Origin: Zygnema circumcarinatum
Lineage: Eukaryota; Streptophyta; Zygnematophyceae; Zygnematales; Zygnemataceae
Reading direction: 5' to 3'
DNA length: 64,000 nt
Assembly: GCA_037447605.1 (NCBI GenBank)
Contig: CM074804.1
Span: 7,934,527 to 7,998,526, forward strand
Shown: positions 30,098 through 41,123 of the stretch, one piece after another
How the letters are laid out: every line of letters starts with the position of its first letter
Numbering within the stretch: position 1 is the first letter of the stretch
Program-made: the position numbers and the translations under genes
Notes under the pieces: model-generated
What the model was told of the DNA's origin: nothing
Seen by the model: the letters and a program-made list of their open reading frames with translations, nothing else
Database searches by the model: none

Positions 30098-31866
30098 CGT
30101 CAGCCTCTCCTCACTGTACCATCTTATGTACAAATTATGTGCCATATCAAATGGGCCGAACAATAAAACAGCCCCAGTGAAGGTGAGAGGCCTTGACTTT
30201 TCTGGGCCTTTCTGTTGCTTGGCTCTGTTTTATTTCCTGTAGACAAAGTGAGGGTTTAGGACCTGGCTTGCCTTAGTGTCCCGAGGAAAGGGGGCTTTTT
30301 TAAGTTCCGACATTTGGGATTGGCTTTTTGTGTGCAGAAGACGCTTTTGATGATCTGAGCCGCCCCTCTCTCGTCTTCCGATGGATGCGAGATTTGGATT
30401 TACCTTTTTAGGATCGACTTTTTGACTTAGTATAGACAGTGAAGAAACTGTACATATGTGTATATGTGTGTATGTATATATGTATGTATGTGTATGGAGG
30501 CTACTGCCACTGCCACTGCCACTGCCACTGCCACCTCGTGGGTTTCTAGGAGGGAGACCTGCATGAACCGCCCGCTGCTTGTCCTTCACAGCGGCACGGT
30601 CGCCATGACCAAGCTCCTCGAGCTTCCTTCCTCCACACATTTCGAGCGCGCATGCTGCATTGTGAGATTCGCTTTATGGAACTTCCCATGTGGCTTTTGT
30701 GACACCATTCCACCGCATCGTCTTCGTCTTCTTCGTCTTCTTCTTCTTCTTCTTCTGCATTTGGCATCGCCATCGTGAGTTCAATGCTATGTTCCTCTTC
30801 TTCTTGTTTGTTCTTGTTCCTTGTTTCTTTTTTGTTTTGTTTTGTTTTTTTTTTTTTGTATGTATGATGACCCTACGCCATATCCGTGGCCGGGTCTGTA
30901 CCCCTACCTGCCTTCTCCTCACCCAAAACACTCGTGGTTTTTTTGCGCCGTCCGTACAAAGCTCGTGGTTTCCAGGTATTTCGTACAGTACGGTTCATGT
31001 ACAGTAGGGGGTCCTCATATTTTCCACCCTGGTTCCGGCCAATATGAGGCGAAAATATTAATTTTGCATATATAAGGTTCGTGTTACGAATAGACGGGCG
31101 GTATTATGTTAGAGTTCATGTTGGACCGTATGTATCGTATCGTATGATATCGTACCGTATCGTACTGTCTTGTTTAGTATCGTATCGTATCGTGCCATAT
31201 CGTGACGCATAGACGTAGTTTTTCGCTTTCTGTTGTTCGTCTCAGCTCGTACGGCTCGTACGGACAATACCTTATCGGGGCGTTTCGTATCGTATCGTCT
31301 AGTATCGGATAGTGTCGTACCGGTCATTTCGTATCGTATCGTATCGAAGCCAGGAAGAAGGGGAGAAGAGCGAGCGCCTCTTACGGCGGCACGAGCGGGG
31401 AGATTAGGTGAGTTTAGCGTAAGCCCGTAACGGCTAGTACAGATAGTACGAATAGTACGAATAGTACGGCTAACACAAGTTACCGTACAAAAAGGTGGTT
31501 TCGGCAAAATCGGGGCGAAAATATTGAGGACGCACTCCTTAGGGTGGTAAATACGAGGACCCCCCACTGTACGGCGGCCTCGCCCTCGACCCTCGTTGAG
31601 GGAGGTAAAGAATTTGAAATTTCGGCGTCCGAAAGGGCGGGAGAGCAAGGGAAGCAGGGTCTCGCGTCTCTCTCTCTACCTCTCTCTCTCTCTCTCTCGC
31701 ACATATTCTCTCTTGTGACAGTCCGTAACATATTCTGGAATCTCTTGGCACCACTTTTTCTCCGTTTCTAAGGCACCGGTTTACGCAGACAGATATTGTT
31801 TTTTGAGATTCGCAGGTTTTGAGCATTGCTTGCTTGTCGGATTTTCTGCTTTTTTTCAGCAGCAGG
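30098..31866. other. intergenic region with simple repeats and a TIR element
   Basis: No gene seen. It holds TATG/TGTA repeats near 30450-30495, (TGCCAC)n near 30503-30535, CTT and T-rich tracts near 30719-30860, the inverted-ended element at 30999-31572, and a CT tract near 31665-31700 in the likely NASP leader. Confidence 0.55.
30999..31572. mobile_element. putative non-autonomous TIR element (MITE-like)
   Basis: The left end 30999-31030 (GTACAGTAGGGGGTCCTCAT...) and right end 31541-31572 are reverse complements with about three mismatches over 32 bp. The interior has no transposase frame; it is largely degenerate CGTAT pentamer repeats (about 31130-31345). No clear target-site duplication was found, so mobility is inferred from the ends only. 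Confidence 0.6.
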
Positions 31867-34633
31867 ATGGCAGGGCCAAGCAATGAGAGCTCTGCAGAGC
31901 AACTCAAGCAGGCAGATTTGAAGTACGAGGAAGGTCGCGCAGCTCTGAAGGAGGAGGATTACGACCGAGCAATAGAGCTTCTCGGAGCAGCTTTAGAAAT
32001 CAGGTGCGTATTCAGCTCGTCACTTTATATTGCAGATTAAGCGAAGGCTGGAAGTTGCGACGTCGCTTCTTGCTGAGTATCAAGATTCTTTTGATGACCA
32101 TGTCCACGAAGATATTGCTGAGCGCTGCATCTTGCCGTGGAATTCGAATATTTTGAAGCTGCTCAGCTGCTGTTGCATTATGATTTTTATGGCTTTCCTA
32201 TGAATGCATGTTTTCTAAATTTCATGGGTCAGAATGTACAATTTGAATTTATTTTATTTCTAAACTTGTCAATGTTAAATCAACGAGTATGTGGCGTTGC
32301 TGTGATGTTATTTGCCAGAGTCAAACACTATGGGGAACTCGCTCCTGAATGCGCGAGTACTTATTTCAAATATGGATCCGCACTCTTCTATAAGGTGCAA
32401 GCGGAGGCGGATGCGTTTGGAGGTCGCGCCGCTGAAGTCGACAAGGGAGCTCTTGCGGAGGATGGAAAGGAACAGGAGCTTGGTAAGGATTCCGGCAAAA
32501 CACTTTTCAAGAAATGTGTATTCTGTTCAACTGAAGGTGCAGACTATCTTATGTTGTCAACTCCAGTCATCCATTCATTCATTGAATCGGCAAAAAGGGT
32601 CGCTAGATGTTGTGACTTTGTGATTCAAAGTGAGATGAGAGAGATGTGTTGTATTTATTTCCTTCTATATCACTTTTGGAACGGATTAAGCTTTTGAGGA
32701 GCAAAATGTCTTGTATGTCAATTGAACCATTCTTTTTGACAATACCGTGTGTGCAGAAACAATGGAAGAGGAAGAGGAGAACGAGGGAGAAGAAAAGGAG
32801 GGAGATGAAGGGGATGAGGAACTCCTGGATGAAGACGAGGGTGACATGGAACTTGCCTGGAAACTTCTGGAAACCGCAAAAGTGATCCATGAAAGACAAG
32901 CAGAGCGCTCTGTGGAAGAAGCTGACGTCATTGCCACCTTGGCTGACATCAACCTTGAGAAAGGTGAACTCCTAGAAGTTCATACATTTGTTTTGATTGA
33001 TTCAATCATTGAACCGCCCACACTTGCCAGGAATCACTTGTAAACCGACATCCGACCGTTTTATTTGCAAGTTAGTCTGACAGCTTTAATCAGGTTGATC
33101 GGAGCACATGTTTCTGTAAGAGGTTGCATGCCAGTAATAGACTTAATTGAAGTGAGAGGAGTGGTTCAATGCAGAGGACTTCTCAACGAGCCTGCAAGAC
33201 TATAAGAAGGCGCTGCAGATACTGGAGGGCTTGGTTCAGCCAGATGACAGAATGTTGGCGGAACTGTATCCGCTTGTACATTTGATGGGCAGGAATTTCT
33301 CTATCTCCCTCTCTCTCTCGCACGCACGCACCCACCCTTTGTTGTGGAGATTGGGGGGATACCGAGTCGAGGCAGGGATGCCACTTTGTTTTTCGAGTGG
33401 CTGAAACGCATCCTCGAGAGAGAATGTTTGATCGCCTTGTGTCTGAGACTGGCTTCTGGTTGAGTTAGTTCAATAGTTACTTGATGACCTGAATTGGAAG
33501 TAATCCCGGCCGTTATTTCAAGGAGCGAACACACAACTTTGCTGGTTGCTGTCGTAACTGAGATGCTTAATTTATTATGCACGAATTTAAAGCGCGCCCT
33601 CTACCTCGAGCTTTATTCCTTAACTCTCCTCCGCAGTCTTTTTAAAATTTGCCTCTGTCAGCAAATGGCTGAGCAGCCCCAGGATGCTCTCGACTTCTGC
33701 CGACGAGCTATGGCTGTCTGTGAGGCTCGACTTCAACGGCTAAGGAGGGAATTACTCGCTGCTTCAGGTGGGACTAAGCTGAAAGGGAAGGGAAAGATGG
33801 AGGAAGAGGGAGGGAGAGCAGGTGCGCAAAGGGAAGATCTCGACCACAAGAAGGAAGAAGCAGAGGATGTTTCTGCGATTGGAAGCGGAGTACTATCGAC
33901 GGAGAAGAACGGTGGCGAATCAGAGAGAAGTGAACGAGGGAAGGAAACTGCAGAAGCATCGGCAGTAGAGAAAGAAATAAAGGAGATTGAGGCTCTCCTT
34001 GTTGACATAAAGGAGAAAGTACGTCTCTGCTCCTGGCTCCAAGCGACATGTCGGTATTCTAATAATATCACAGATCTTTTTTTTAAGCATCTGCCTCTCG
34101 TGGTCTCTTTCATTTGAAATATCATCTTTACCAACTCTCGCATGAAGTCAACCGAAAAAAATAGTGTGCAATAGTTTCCTTCTCTCCCACGTGAAAGTGT
34201 TTAGAATGATTCATCCCAATCCTTTCCCAGTAATAGTACTATTGTGGTGTCGGCTTCTATGGGGCAGGAGGAGGATCTTCTCCAGCAGGCAGCAGCTCCC
34301 TCTCTGGAAGAAGCCATGAAAATGTCATTTCCAGAAGCAGTGCAGGAAGTGCGCTCTCTGTTCAGTGCGGCAGCCGCCTCTTCAGAGGTTCCTAATTCAG
34401 CTGCAGCTCAAGGGAGCCCCTCCTCTTCAGGGTTTGATGCGCCACAGCTGGGGGGGTCTTCAGGAGGGGGGACCTCCTCGATCGTGACAGCTGTCACGGA
34501 TTTGGGTGTGGTAGGGAGGGGAGTGAAGAGAGCTGCGCCCATTGCAGTTTCATCCCCTGTGGGAGAGGGCCAGCCACAGTCTAAAAGGATGAGTGTGGAG
34601 GAGCCTGCAGCTGCCACGGATTCTGGGGTGTGA
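31867..34633 (+). CDS. NASP: NASP/SHNi-TPR histone chaperone
   Basis: Nuclear chaperone that binds H3-H4. Six exons: 31867-32003, 32319-32482, 32757-32963, 33175-33265, 33637-34018, 34268-34633; 448 residues. TPR-like repeats: residues 10-46 (LKQADLKYEEGRAALKEEDY...AIELLGAALEIR) continuing to VKHYGELAPECASTYFKYGS; then an acidic stretch of Glu/Asp (about 101-126, EEEEENEGEEKEGDEGDEEL) that interrupts the TPR as in NASP; then LAWKLLETAKVIHERQ, ATLADINLEKEDFSTSLQDY and LLFKICLCQQMAEQPQDALD. A long charged coiled segment follows, and the tail contains GRGVKRAAP, matching plant NASP tails and a likely nuclear localisation signal. The exon 4 donor was placed at CT|gtatcc because only that keeps the conserved LFKICLC frame. 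The TIR element lies about 300 bp upstream. Confidence 0.92.
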
Positions 34634-34834
34634 GTGGAAGTCAGAGAGGGAGGGCGGAAGGAGGCGGAGGCTCAACGTGGTATTTGCTTTTCTTCGTACA
34701 TTTTCTGAGCAATTTGGAGATTCCCTGGGTGGATAAAGGGGTCTGTGTAACCTATTGAGTAGAGGACTAGCTTTTGGCGTCGTCAGGAGGCTTCACGAAA
34801 ATACAAAGGATATATGGGGTACTTCACATGTGTC

Positions 34835-34905
34835 GGGGGTCATCATGGGTATGATTGTGGGGGTCATCATGGGTATGATTGTGGGGGTCATCACGAGGAT
34901 CAGTA
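34835..34905. repeat. 24-bp tandem repeat (GGGGGTCATCATGGGTATGA)
   Basis: Two full copies and a decayed third of a unit containing GGGGGTCATCATGGGTATGATT. Its GGGGTCAT core also appears in the repeat at 7866-7944. Confidence 0.8.
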
Positions 34906-35831
34906 TGGGGTTCATCATTTATGATGATGGAGGTCATTATGGGGGCATGGAGATGGGGTGCCATTTGCCCGTTCTGTGGTGATGGCTTCCTGTCATCAGT
35001 GCTGTGTTGTGCTCCAACATTCGCATGCTGGCCTTGTGTTGAGCTTGGTGACTTACCAGCGTAAAAAGCAGTGAGAATGGGGAAGAGGCCAGGGAGAGGG
35101 AATCGCTTTACACAGTGTGAACGGCAAGAAGCATCAGAACACATTAGAATCAAGTTTTTTTTGAAAATGCAGAATTTCTATGGGAGCCAAAAGGGGTTCA
35201 GAACTGGAGGGTCCAGCCTTGGACCTTTCAAACAGTGACAAGCAAATTTTCATGCACTGCAATTTTTTTTTTCATAATTCATGAGCCTCTTTAAACAGGC
35301 GTTTCGTTTCAGTACTGTAATGTAAAACCAGGGGATGGAAAGTCATCAAATGGCTGGACTGACTTAAAAATTGAAATTGGAAAAAAGGCCATGAAACTAA
35401 TTATAACAATGTTCCAACATAGACGTACAGCAGCGACACGTGGCTCGAATCCACTCACCGCCACGTGGCATCCTCCTATTGGCTTGCAGACATGCCTATA
35501 CCTCCCACCTTATCCACCGGCATCTCACCTCAAGACGCGGAGGCTTCCTCTTCCACACCTAATAAAACCGTTACCTCTTTTGCCGAACCTCAAAATCTGC
35601 TCCCGAGCCTTCCCCGAGCCTCATCCGAACCCGTCACCTGACAACCCCAGAAGCTTCCACCCACTTCCCAATGACCGAAAAGGCGGCGCTCAGGATCATA
35701 TCCTAACCAGATGCACTGCACCTCAACGTGACCTTCGCGGTAGCTTCGCAGTGGGTCTGGCCCTGCCTAGGCAGTGCCTATCCTCAACAGATCGACGGCT
35801 CAGAGCGCGCCAAAAACGCCTTCCGGCGGCC

Positions 35832-35839
35832 TATAAAAT
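35832..35839 (+). promoter_or_regulatory. TATA box of methionine synthase gene
   Basis: TATAAAAT about 160 bp before the ATG and just before the CT-rich leader. Confidence 0.55.
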
Positions 35840-35861
35840 GCGCGAGCCCTTACTCATCGAG

Positions 35862-35863
<2 letters not shown>

Positions 35864-35920
<57 letters not shown>
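35864..35920. repeat. (CT)n microsatellite in leader
   Basis: About 28 uninterrupted CT units between the TATA box and the methionine synthase ATG. Confidence 0.95.
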
Positions 35921-35922
<2 letters not shown>

Positions 35923-35995
35923 CCCCATCTCTCTTATTCTCTCCCTCACCCCCGCCCTCCCCTCTCTCTCCCTCTCCCTCTCCCTCTCCCTCTCT

Positions 35996-38900
35996 ATGGT
36001 GGCGCACGTGGTGGGCTACCCTCGCATCGGCCCCAACAGGGAGCTCAAGTTCGCCCTGGAAGCCTTGTGGGAGGACCGCGCCTCCCTCGCGGACCTCCTG
36101 CAAGCCGCGGCGGCGCTTCGAGGGGCGGCGTGGAGGGAGATGGAGGAGGCGGGAATTGGGTTCATCCCCAGCAACACCTTCTCTCTTTACGATCAGGCCA
36201 GCCATCTCCACCCCTTCGTATCTCAGAGCCCCAGCTGACTCTTCTATCTGCCGAAGCTTACAGGGATTCAATTTTTCATTCAAAATTTTCAGGTTGCCAT
36301 CGCTGATTGCATAAAATGTCGATGCTTGGCGCCCAAATGCCTCTGTGTCTGTGATAATATGTTCTTTGATGTTCTTTGTTATGAGGAGATGTTTCCAGTT
36401 GATGATGATGGTTGTAGGGGCGATGTTGTGCAGGTGCTGGACACGACCGCGATGTTGGGAGCGGTTCCAGAGCGGTACGGCTGGACACGTGGCCCCCTCG
36501 GATTGGACACATACTTCACTATGGCGCGGGGATCTGCGGAGCAGCCGGCGATGGAAATGACAAAGTGGTTCGACACAAACTACCACTACATCGTTCCAGA
36601 GATTCATCCCAATATGCAGGTCGCCCTCACTGACCACCCCACTTTATGTTTTGCTTTTTTTAATCTTATCCGGCGTGTAGGTATATGCAGGCATGCTCGT
36701 ATGCTACGTTTCAATCATGTGAAGCATTTTGGTTGAAATTGTAGGAGGGAAACCAATATGTCTACTCTCGATAACTGTTTTCATCTTTCTCTACCGATGA
36801 TGCAGTTTAAACTTTCAAGCAAGAAGGCATATGATGAGTATGTGGAGGCGAAAGGGAAAGGGATCGAAACGGTGCCGGTCCTATTGGGGCCCTACACGTG
36901 GCTCACTCTCAGCAAGCCGGGAAGGGAGGCTCCCCTCAATACAGATCCGCTGCTCCTTCTTCCCAAGCTTGTTCCCATCTATAAGGAGGTTATGAGAGAG
37001 CTCGCAGAAGCAGGAGCAAGGTGTGCTAATTTTCAAACCCAAATTTCACACGCTCTTAGATGTCCTTTCTGAACACTTGGAATGCTCTGAAAGGGGGTAA
37101 CTCTTCAGCTTAAAGTGATCCAAAACCAACTTGATTCTCGTTATGTTGCAGATGGGTTCAACTTGACGAGCCGGCGATTGTATTGGACCTTGAGCCTCAT
37201 CAGTTGGCAGCATTCCAAGCCGCATATTCAGAACTTGGAATCGGACTTACCGAAAAAAAGGGAGACACACCCGGTCTTAAAATTTTGCTGCAGACATATT
37301 TCAGCGATCTCCCCCTCGCCACCTTCAGAGCTATTTCCTCCCTCCCCTCTATTGCAGCTTTGGGAGTTGACCTTGTGAGAGGACTCAGCACTGCCAAGCA
37401 CGTGCTGGAGATGGGCCTGCCAGATGGCAAGCTCTTATTCGCCGGTGTTGTAGATGGGCGCAGTGTTTGGGCCAATGATCTGGCAGAGTCTCTCTCTCTC
37501 CTTCAAGATTTGGAGAGGGTTTTGGGAGAGGGGAGGGTGGTGGTATCCACATCCTGCTCTCTGCAACACACGGCAGTGGACCTAAGGAGCGAGAATGAAA
37601 GCAATCTGAATGATTTTGATCCAGAAATTAGGACATGGATGGCATTTGCTGCTCAGAAGGTGGTGGAGGTTTCTGCACTCGCAGCAGCTCTGAGGGGGAA
37701 AAAAGATGTGGCATTTTTTGAAGCTAATGCGAGGATGCAGGCATCAAGGAGGAGCTCGGGGAGAGTTCATAATGGAGCTGTGAAAGAAGCGGTAAGGCCA
37801 TGACTTCCTTCCTTCCTTCCTTCCTTCATTCATTCATTCATTCATTCACGCACCTGTTCTGTTTTTTGTTGTATTGATAGAGTTCTCTTATGATGTTGAG
37901 AGTTAGATTATGACTTTCAAAGAGACTTATTATAAAAAAAAGGTAAAAATTGTGCAGGTTGCTGCTCTGGAGGGGGGTGAGTTTTCTCGGAAGACGAAGG
38001 TGAGGGAGAGGTTGGCCTTGCAGCAGCAGAAGCTGAAACTCCCTCTCTTGCCTACAACCACGATCGGATCCTTTCCTCAAACGCCCGAAATCCGAAGAGT
38101 TCGCCGCGACTACAAGAGCAAAAAGTTAGCTCTCTCTCTCGCTCTCACTCTATTCAAAATTTGAAGAAAATTTCACTTTTTTCAGGCCACTTAAGAGGCT
38201 GCTTGCAGAAAGGAAGGAAGGGCCTGAGTTTTCCCCGATTGCGTGAAATTTCAATTTCGCAGAATCTCTCATGAAGCATATGTGGCCGCGATCCGTGAGG
38301 AGATTGCTGCAGTTGTGAAGCTTCAGCTTGAGCTCGATCTCGACGTGCTCGTACACGGAGAACCGGAGGTATTATGCCTCCAAAAAAAAGAAAGAATTCA
38401 ACTATTTCAACTATTTTTTTTTTCTCTAGGAATACCTGAAATGCAAAACAGGCAAAACTCTATTTTTAAAAATATGCAAGCCATTTCTGATCTGTTTCAA
38501 AACCCTACCTTTCCTTGACTGAAGCATTAGGGCTATCTTTATATGTATGGTATGGCGGAGGTGCAGCGGAATGACATGGTGGAGTACTTTGGAGAGCAGC
38601 TGGAGGGGTTCGCCTTTACTAAGGGCGGGTGGGTGCAATCGTACGGCTCACGATGCGTGAAGCCGCCCTTGATCTACGGCGATGTGAGGAGGAGGAGGGA
38701 GGAGAGGGGGAGGGAGGAGAGAGGGAGGGAGGAGATGGGGAGGGAGGAGGGAGGGAGGGAGAGAGCCATGACTGTGCCATGGATGCTGCATGCAAAGGCG
38801 CTAGCGGAAGGTTCCGGGAAGCCGATGAAGGGGATGCTGACAGGGCCTGTGACCATGCTCAACTGGTCTTTCGTCAGAAACGATCAACCAAGGTGCTTTT

Positions 38901-40315
38901 GTTTCCCTTTCTTTCTTCATCTCTTTCTGTTATTGATGATGAAAAAGGTTCAAAAGTGTAGTTGTTGCTTCCTCAAACATGATTGAATTGGGTGAATGCA
39001 TGAGTGCAGGTCTGAGACATGTCTGCAGATTGCTTTGGCAATCCAGCAAGAGGTGCAGGATCTGGAAGCGGCCGGCATTGAGGTCAGCTTCTGACATGGA
39101 CATACTTATCGCACATCATCATCACATTCAAGACTTTCGTCCCTTTGGAAAGTCCTGCAACAGGAACCCTAAGAGGTAGCAGAGACGAAACGAACTTAAA
39201 CGAGGATAGAAACTTGAAGAAAAAACCGTTTAAGCTTCGTATTATTACTCGCGAATGATACTACTCGCCTTCCTGCTATTCTTACATTACATCGTCCTCT
39301 GCTTGCCTTGCAAGCAAGCAGGTGATTCAGATCGACGAGGCAGCCCTGCGCGAGGGCCTCCCCCTGCGGCCGGGCGAGCGGCAGCAATACCTGCACTGGG
39401 CTGTGCGCGCGTTCCATGTCGCCACGGCGAAGGTCAAAGATGACACGCAGGTGCGTTTCTAGAAACCCTAAAACACCTCCGCGCTCTATAAAGGCTTGGG
39501 TTCATTAGCACATGTCACAACCCTAGCAGCGGAACATGAATGCGTTTCCAACTCACATTCCACTCTGCATGCACGTGCATGCCTCTGCATGCTTCCCTCC
39601 CTCCCGTCCTCCCTCCCTCCCTCGCTCTCTCCCTCCCTCCCGTCATCAGATTCACACGCACATGTGCTACTCCAACTTCAACGACATCCTCCCCTCCATC
39701 GCGGCCATGGACGCGGACGTGATCACCATCGAGAGTTCGCGCTCTGACCTAAAACTTCTCCGCGCCTTCCGCGAAGGCGGCGCGCGCTACTACGAGGCGG
39801 CCGTAGGGCCCGGCGTGTACGACATCCACTCGCCGCGCGTGCCCACAGAGGAGGAGATGGCGCACCGCATACGGGAGGTAGCGGATGCGTCTCCCTCTCC
39901 CTCTCTCCCTCTCTCTCTCTCTTACACATACATACACACACACGCTCCCTCACGCTCTCTCCCGCGCTTTCTCTCGCCCCCACCCTCGTCTCAACCCCTC
40001 CCTCCTCCCTCCACCCTCCCTCGCTCCCTCCCGCCCCCCTGCTCCCTGCTTCCTTTCGGAGTGCGTGTGCAGATTCTGGGCGTGTTGGAGGAGGGCGCGG
40101 TGTGGGTGAACCCCGACTGCGGGCTCAAGACGCGGCGGCCGCAGGAGGTGCGCGCGGCGCTGCAGAACATGGTGCGCGCAGCCAAGAGGGTGCGCGCGGA
40201 GCGGAGGAGGGAGGAGGAGGAAGATGGGGGAGAGAGGCAGGGAGGCAGGGAGAGAGGGAGGGAAAGTCTGCGTAACAGGGGCTCAGTGTTAGGGCAAAAA
40301 GGAATGGCTTTTTAG
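35996..40315 (+). CDS. METE: cobalamin-independent methionine synthase
   Basis: Transfers methyl from 5-methyltetrahydrofolate to homocysteine. Eleven exons: 35996-36196, 36434-36619, 36806-37020, 37152-37791, 37958-38124, 38263-38368, 38567-38892, 39010-39082, 39322-39450, 39650-39877, 40073-40315; 837 residues against about 765 usual. Starts [20 protein letters not shown] with no transit peptide, so cytosolic. Zinc ligands are His685 and Cys687 (HTHMCYSNF) and Cys773 (NPDCGLK), with the Glu in [30 protein letters not shown] opens the catalytic barrel. Oddities: intron 1 has a GC donor (CAG|gccagc); exon 7 carries an Arg/Glu/Gly insert (about 546-571) from a GGGAGGA repeat between IYGDV and AMTV; and the last about 45 residues are a GA-repeat-derived RRREEEED... 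tail. Both extras lengthen the protein relative to the family. Confidence 0.95.
38687..38764 (+). repeat. GGGAGGA purine repeat inserted in coding exon
   Basis: Imperfect GGAGGGAGGAG repeat of about 78 bp, in frame, encoding Arg/Glu/Gly residues inside the methionine synthase catalytic domain. A GTGAGG donor-like sequence precedes it, but there is no pyrimidine tract or convincing acceptor. Confidence 0.8.
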
Positions 40316-41123
40316 AGGATGGGAGGGGTAAGGGGTCAGCATGTTGAGGAGGTTTCTTTAGCAGGTTTTGTTTCTGACTTGTAGCGCTTTTTGGGTTTTA
40401 GATAGTTTGTCTGAAGGATTAGGATCTGGAGACGTGATGGTTGCTTTTGAAAAAAAAGAAAAATGAAACTAGAGGACCCTCACGTTTGCTGAAAAAGATG
40501 GCTTCGAGGACAACTGTTTGAATCTCCAACATGATAATAAAAGTCACATTCAGGGCCAAGTTGCTCATGCACATCCAATCACAAAGGGGCAAACTCAGAT
40601 GTACTTACAACGCCTTTACCCAACAGCATTGCCCAATTTAATTTGGGCAAGCACATAGCACAGACCGCTTGCTCACAGTAAGGTAACAGAATCTATTCAC
40701 ATGGAAAGAAACAAGCAAATGCCTTAAGATCAAAGCATTTCAAGCTTGACATAGCCTCCAGATTAAACCGCTGAAGTTTTCAGTTATGGTTGAAGCCAAA
40801 ATTTCAACTTCTAGAAAGAGTACAAGTACAAAGCGTCGCTATGCTAAGAAGTTGGAGAGTAACCTCAAATTAGGGTTTTATTGCTCCTCAGCAATATGTC
40901 AACGTAAGATTCTATGTACCTGAGAATTGGATACCTCGTAATGCAATAAAGATTAAGGCAGCCGTTCACACCACTGAGGATGCAGCAAATTTAAAGCGCT
41001 TGCTCAAGTAATATAGCTCAACAGAGAAAAGCATCTGGGTGCCCTCCAGCTCAATAGAGACTGCGCGAGTAGCAAATGCAGTTGACGCTTAAAGCTAAAA
41101 TTCTTAAATGCTCCCACAAAAAA
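40316..41123. other. 3' regions of convergent genes
   Basis: No gene seen. AT-rich sequence between the stops of methionine synthase (+) and serine acetyltransferase (-), presumably both 3' UTRs. Confidence 0.6.

Larger units (their letters stand above)
34634..35995. other. intergenic region and methionine synthase promoter
   Basis: No gene seen. NASP 3' region with a 24-bp tandem repeat (34835-34905), then AT-rich sequence, ACACGTGGCTC and GCCACGTGGCAT G-boxes near 35438 and 35460, a TATA box at 35832-35839 and a long CT tract at 35864-35920 in the leader. Confidence 0.55.

Noticed and set aside
30230-30640. - strand frame with GSGSGSG and THTYIYTYTH stretches
   Set aside because: Both stretches are translated microsatellites (TGCCAC and TATG/TGTA); no conserved segment.
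35391-36314. Open frame of 307 codons across the methionine synthase promoter and exon 1
   Set aside because: It runs through the TATA box and CT repeat in a different frame from the conserved METE exon; the SLSLSL stretch is translated microsatellite.
37803-37850. CTTC/CATT tandem repeat right after a methionine synthase donor
   Set aside because: Ordinary intronic microsatellite; no sign that it affects the splice sites.
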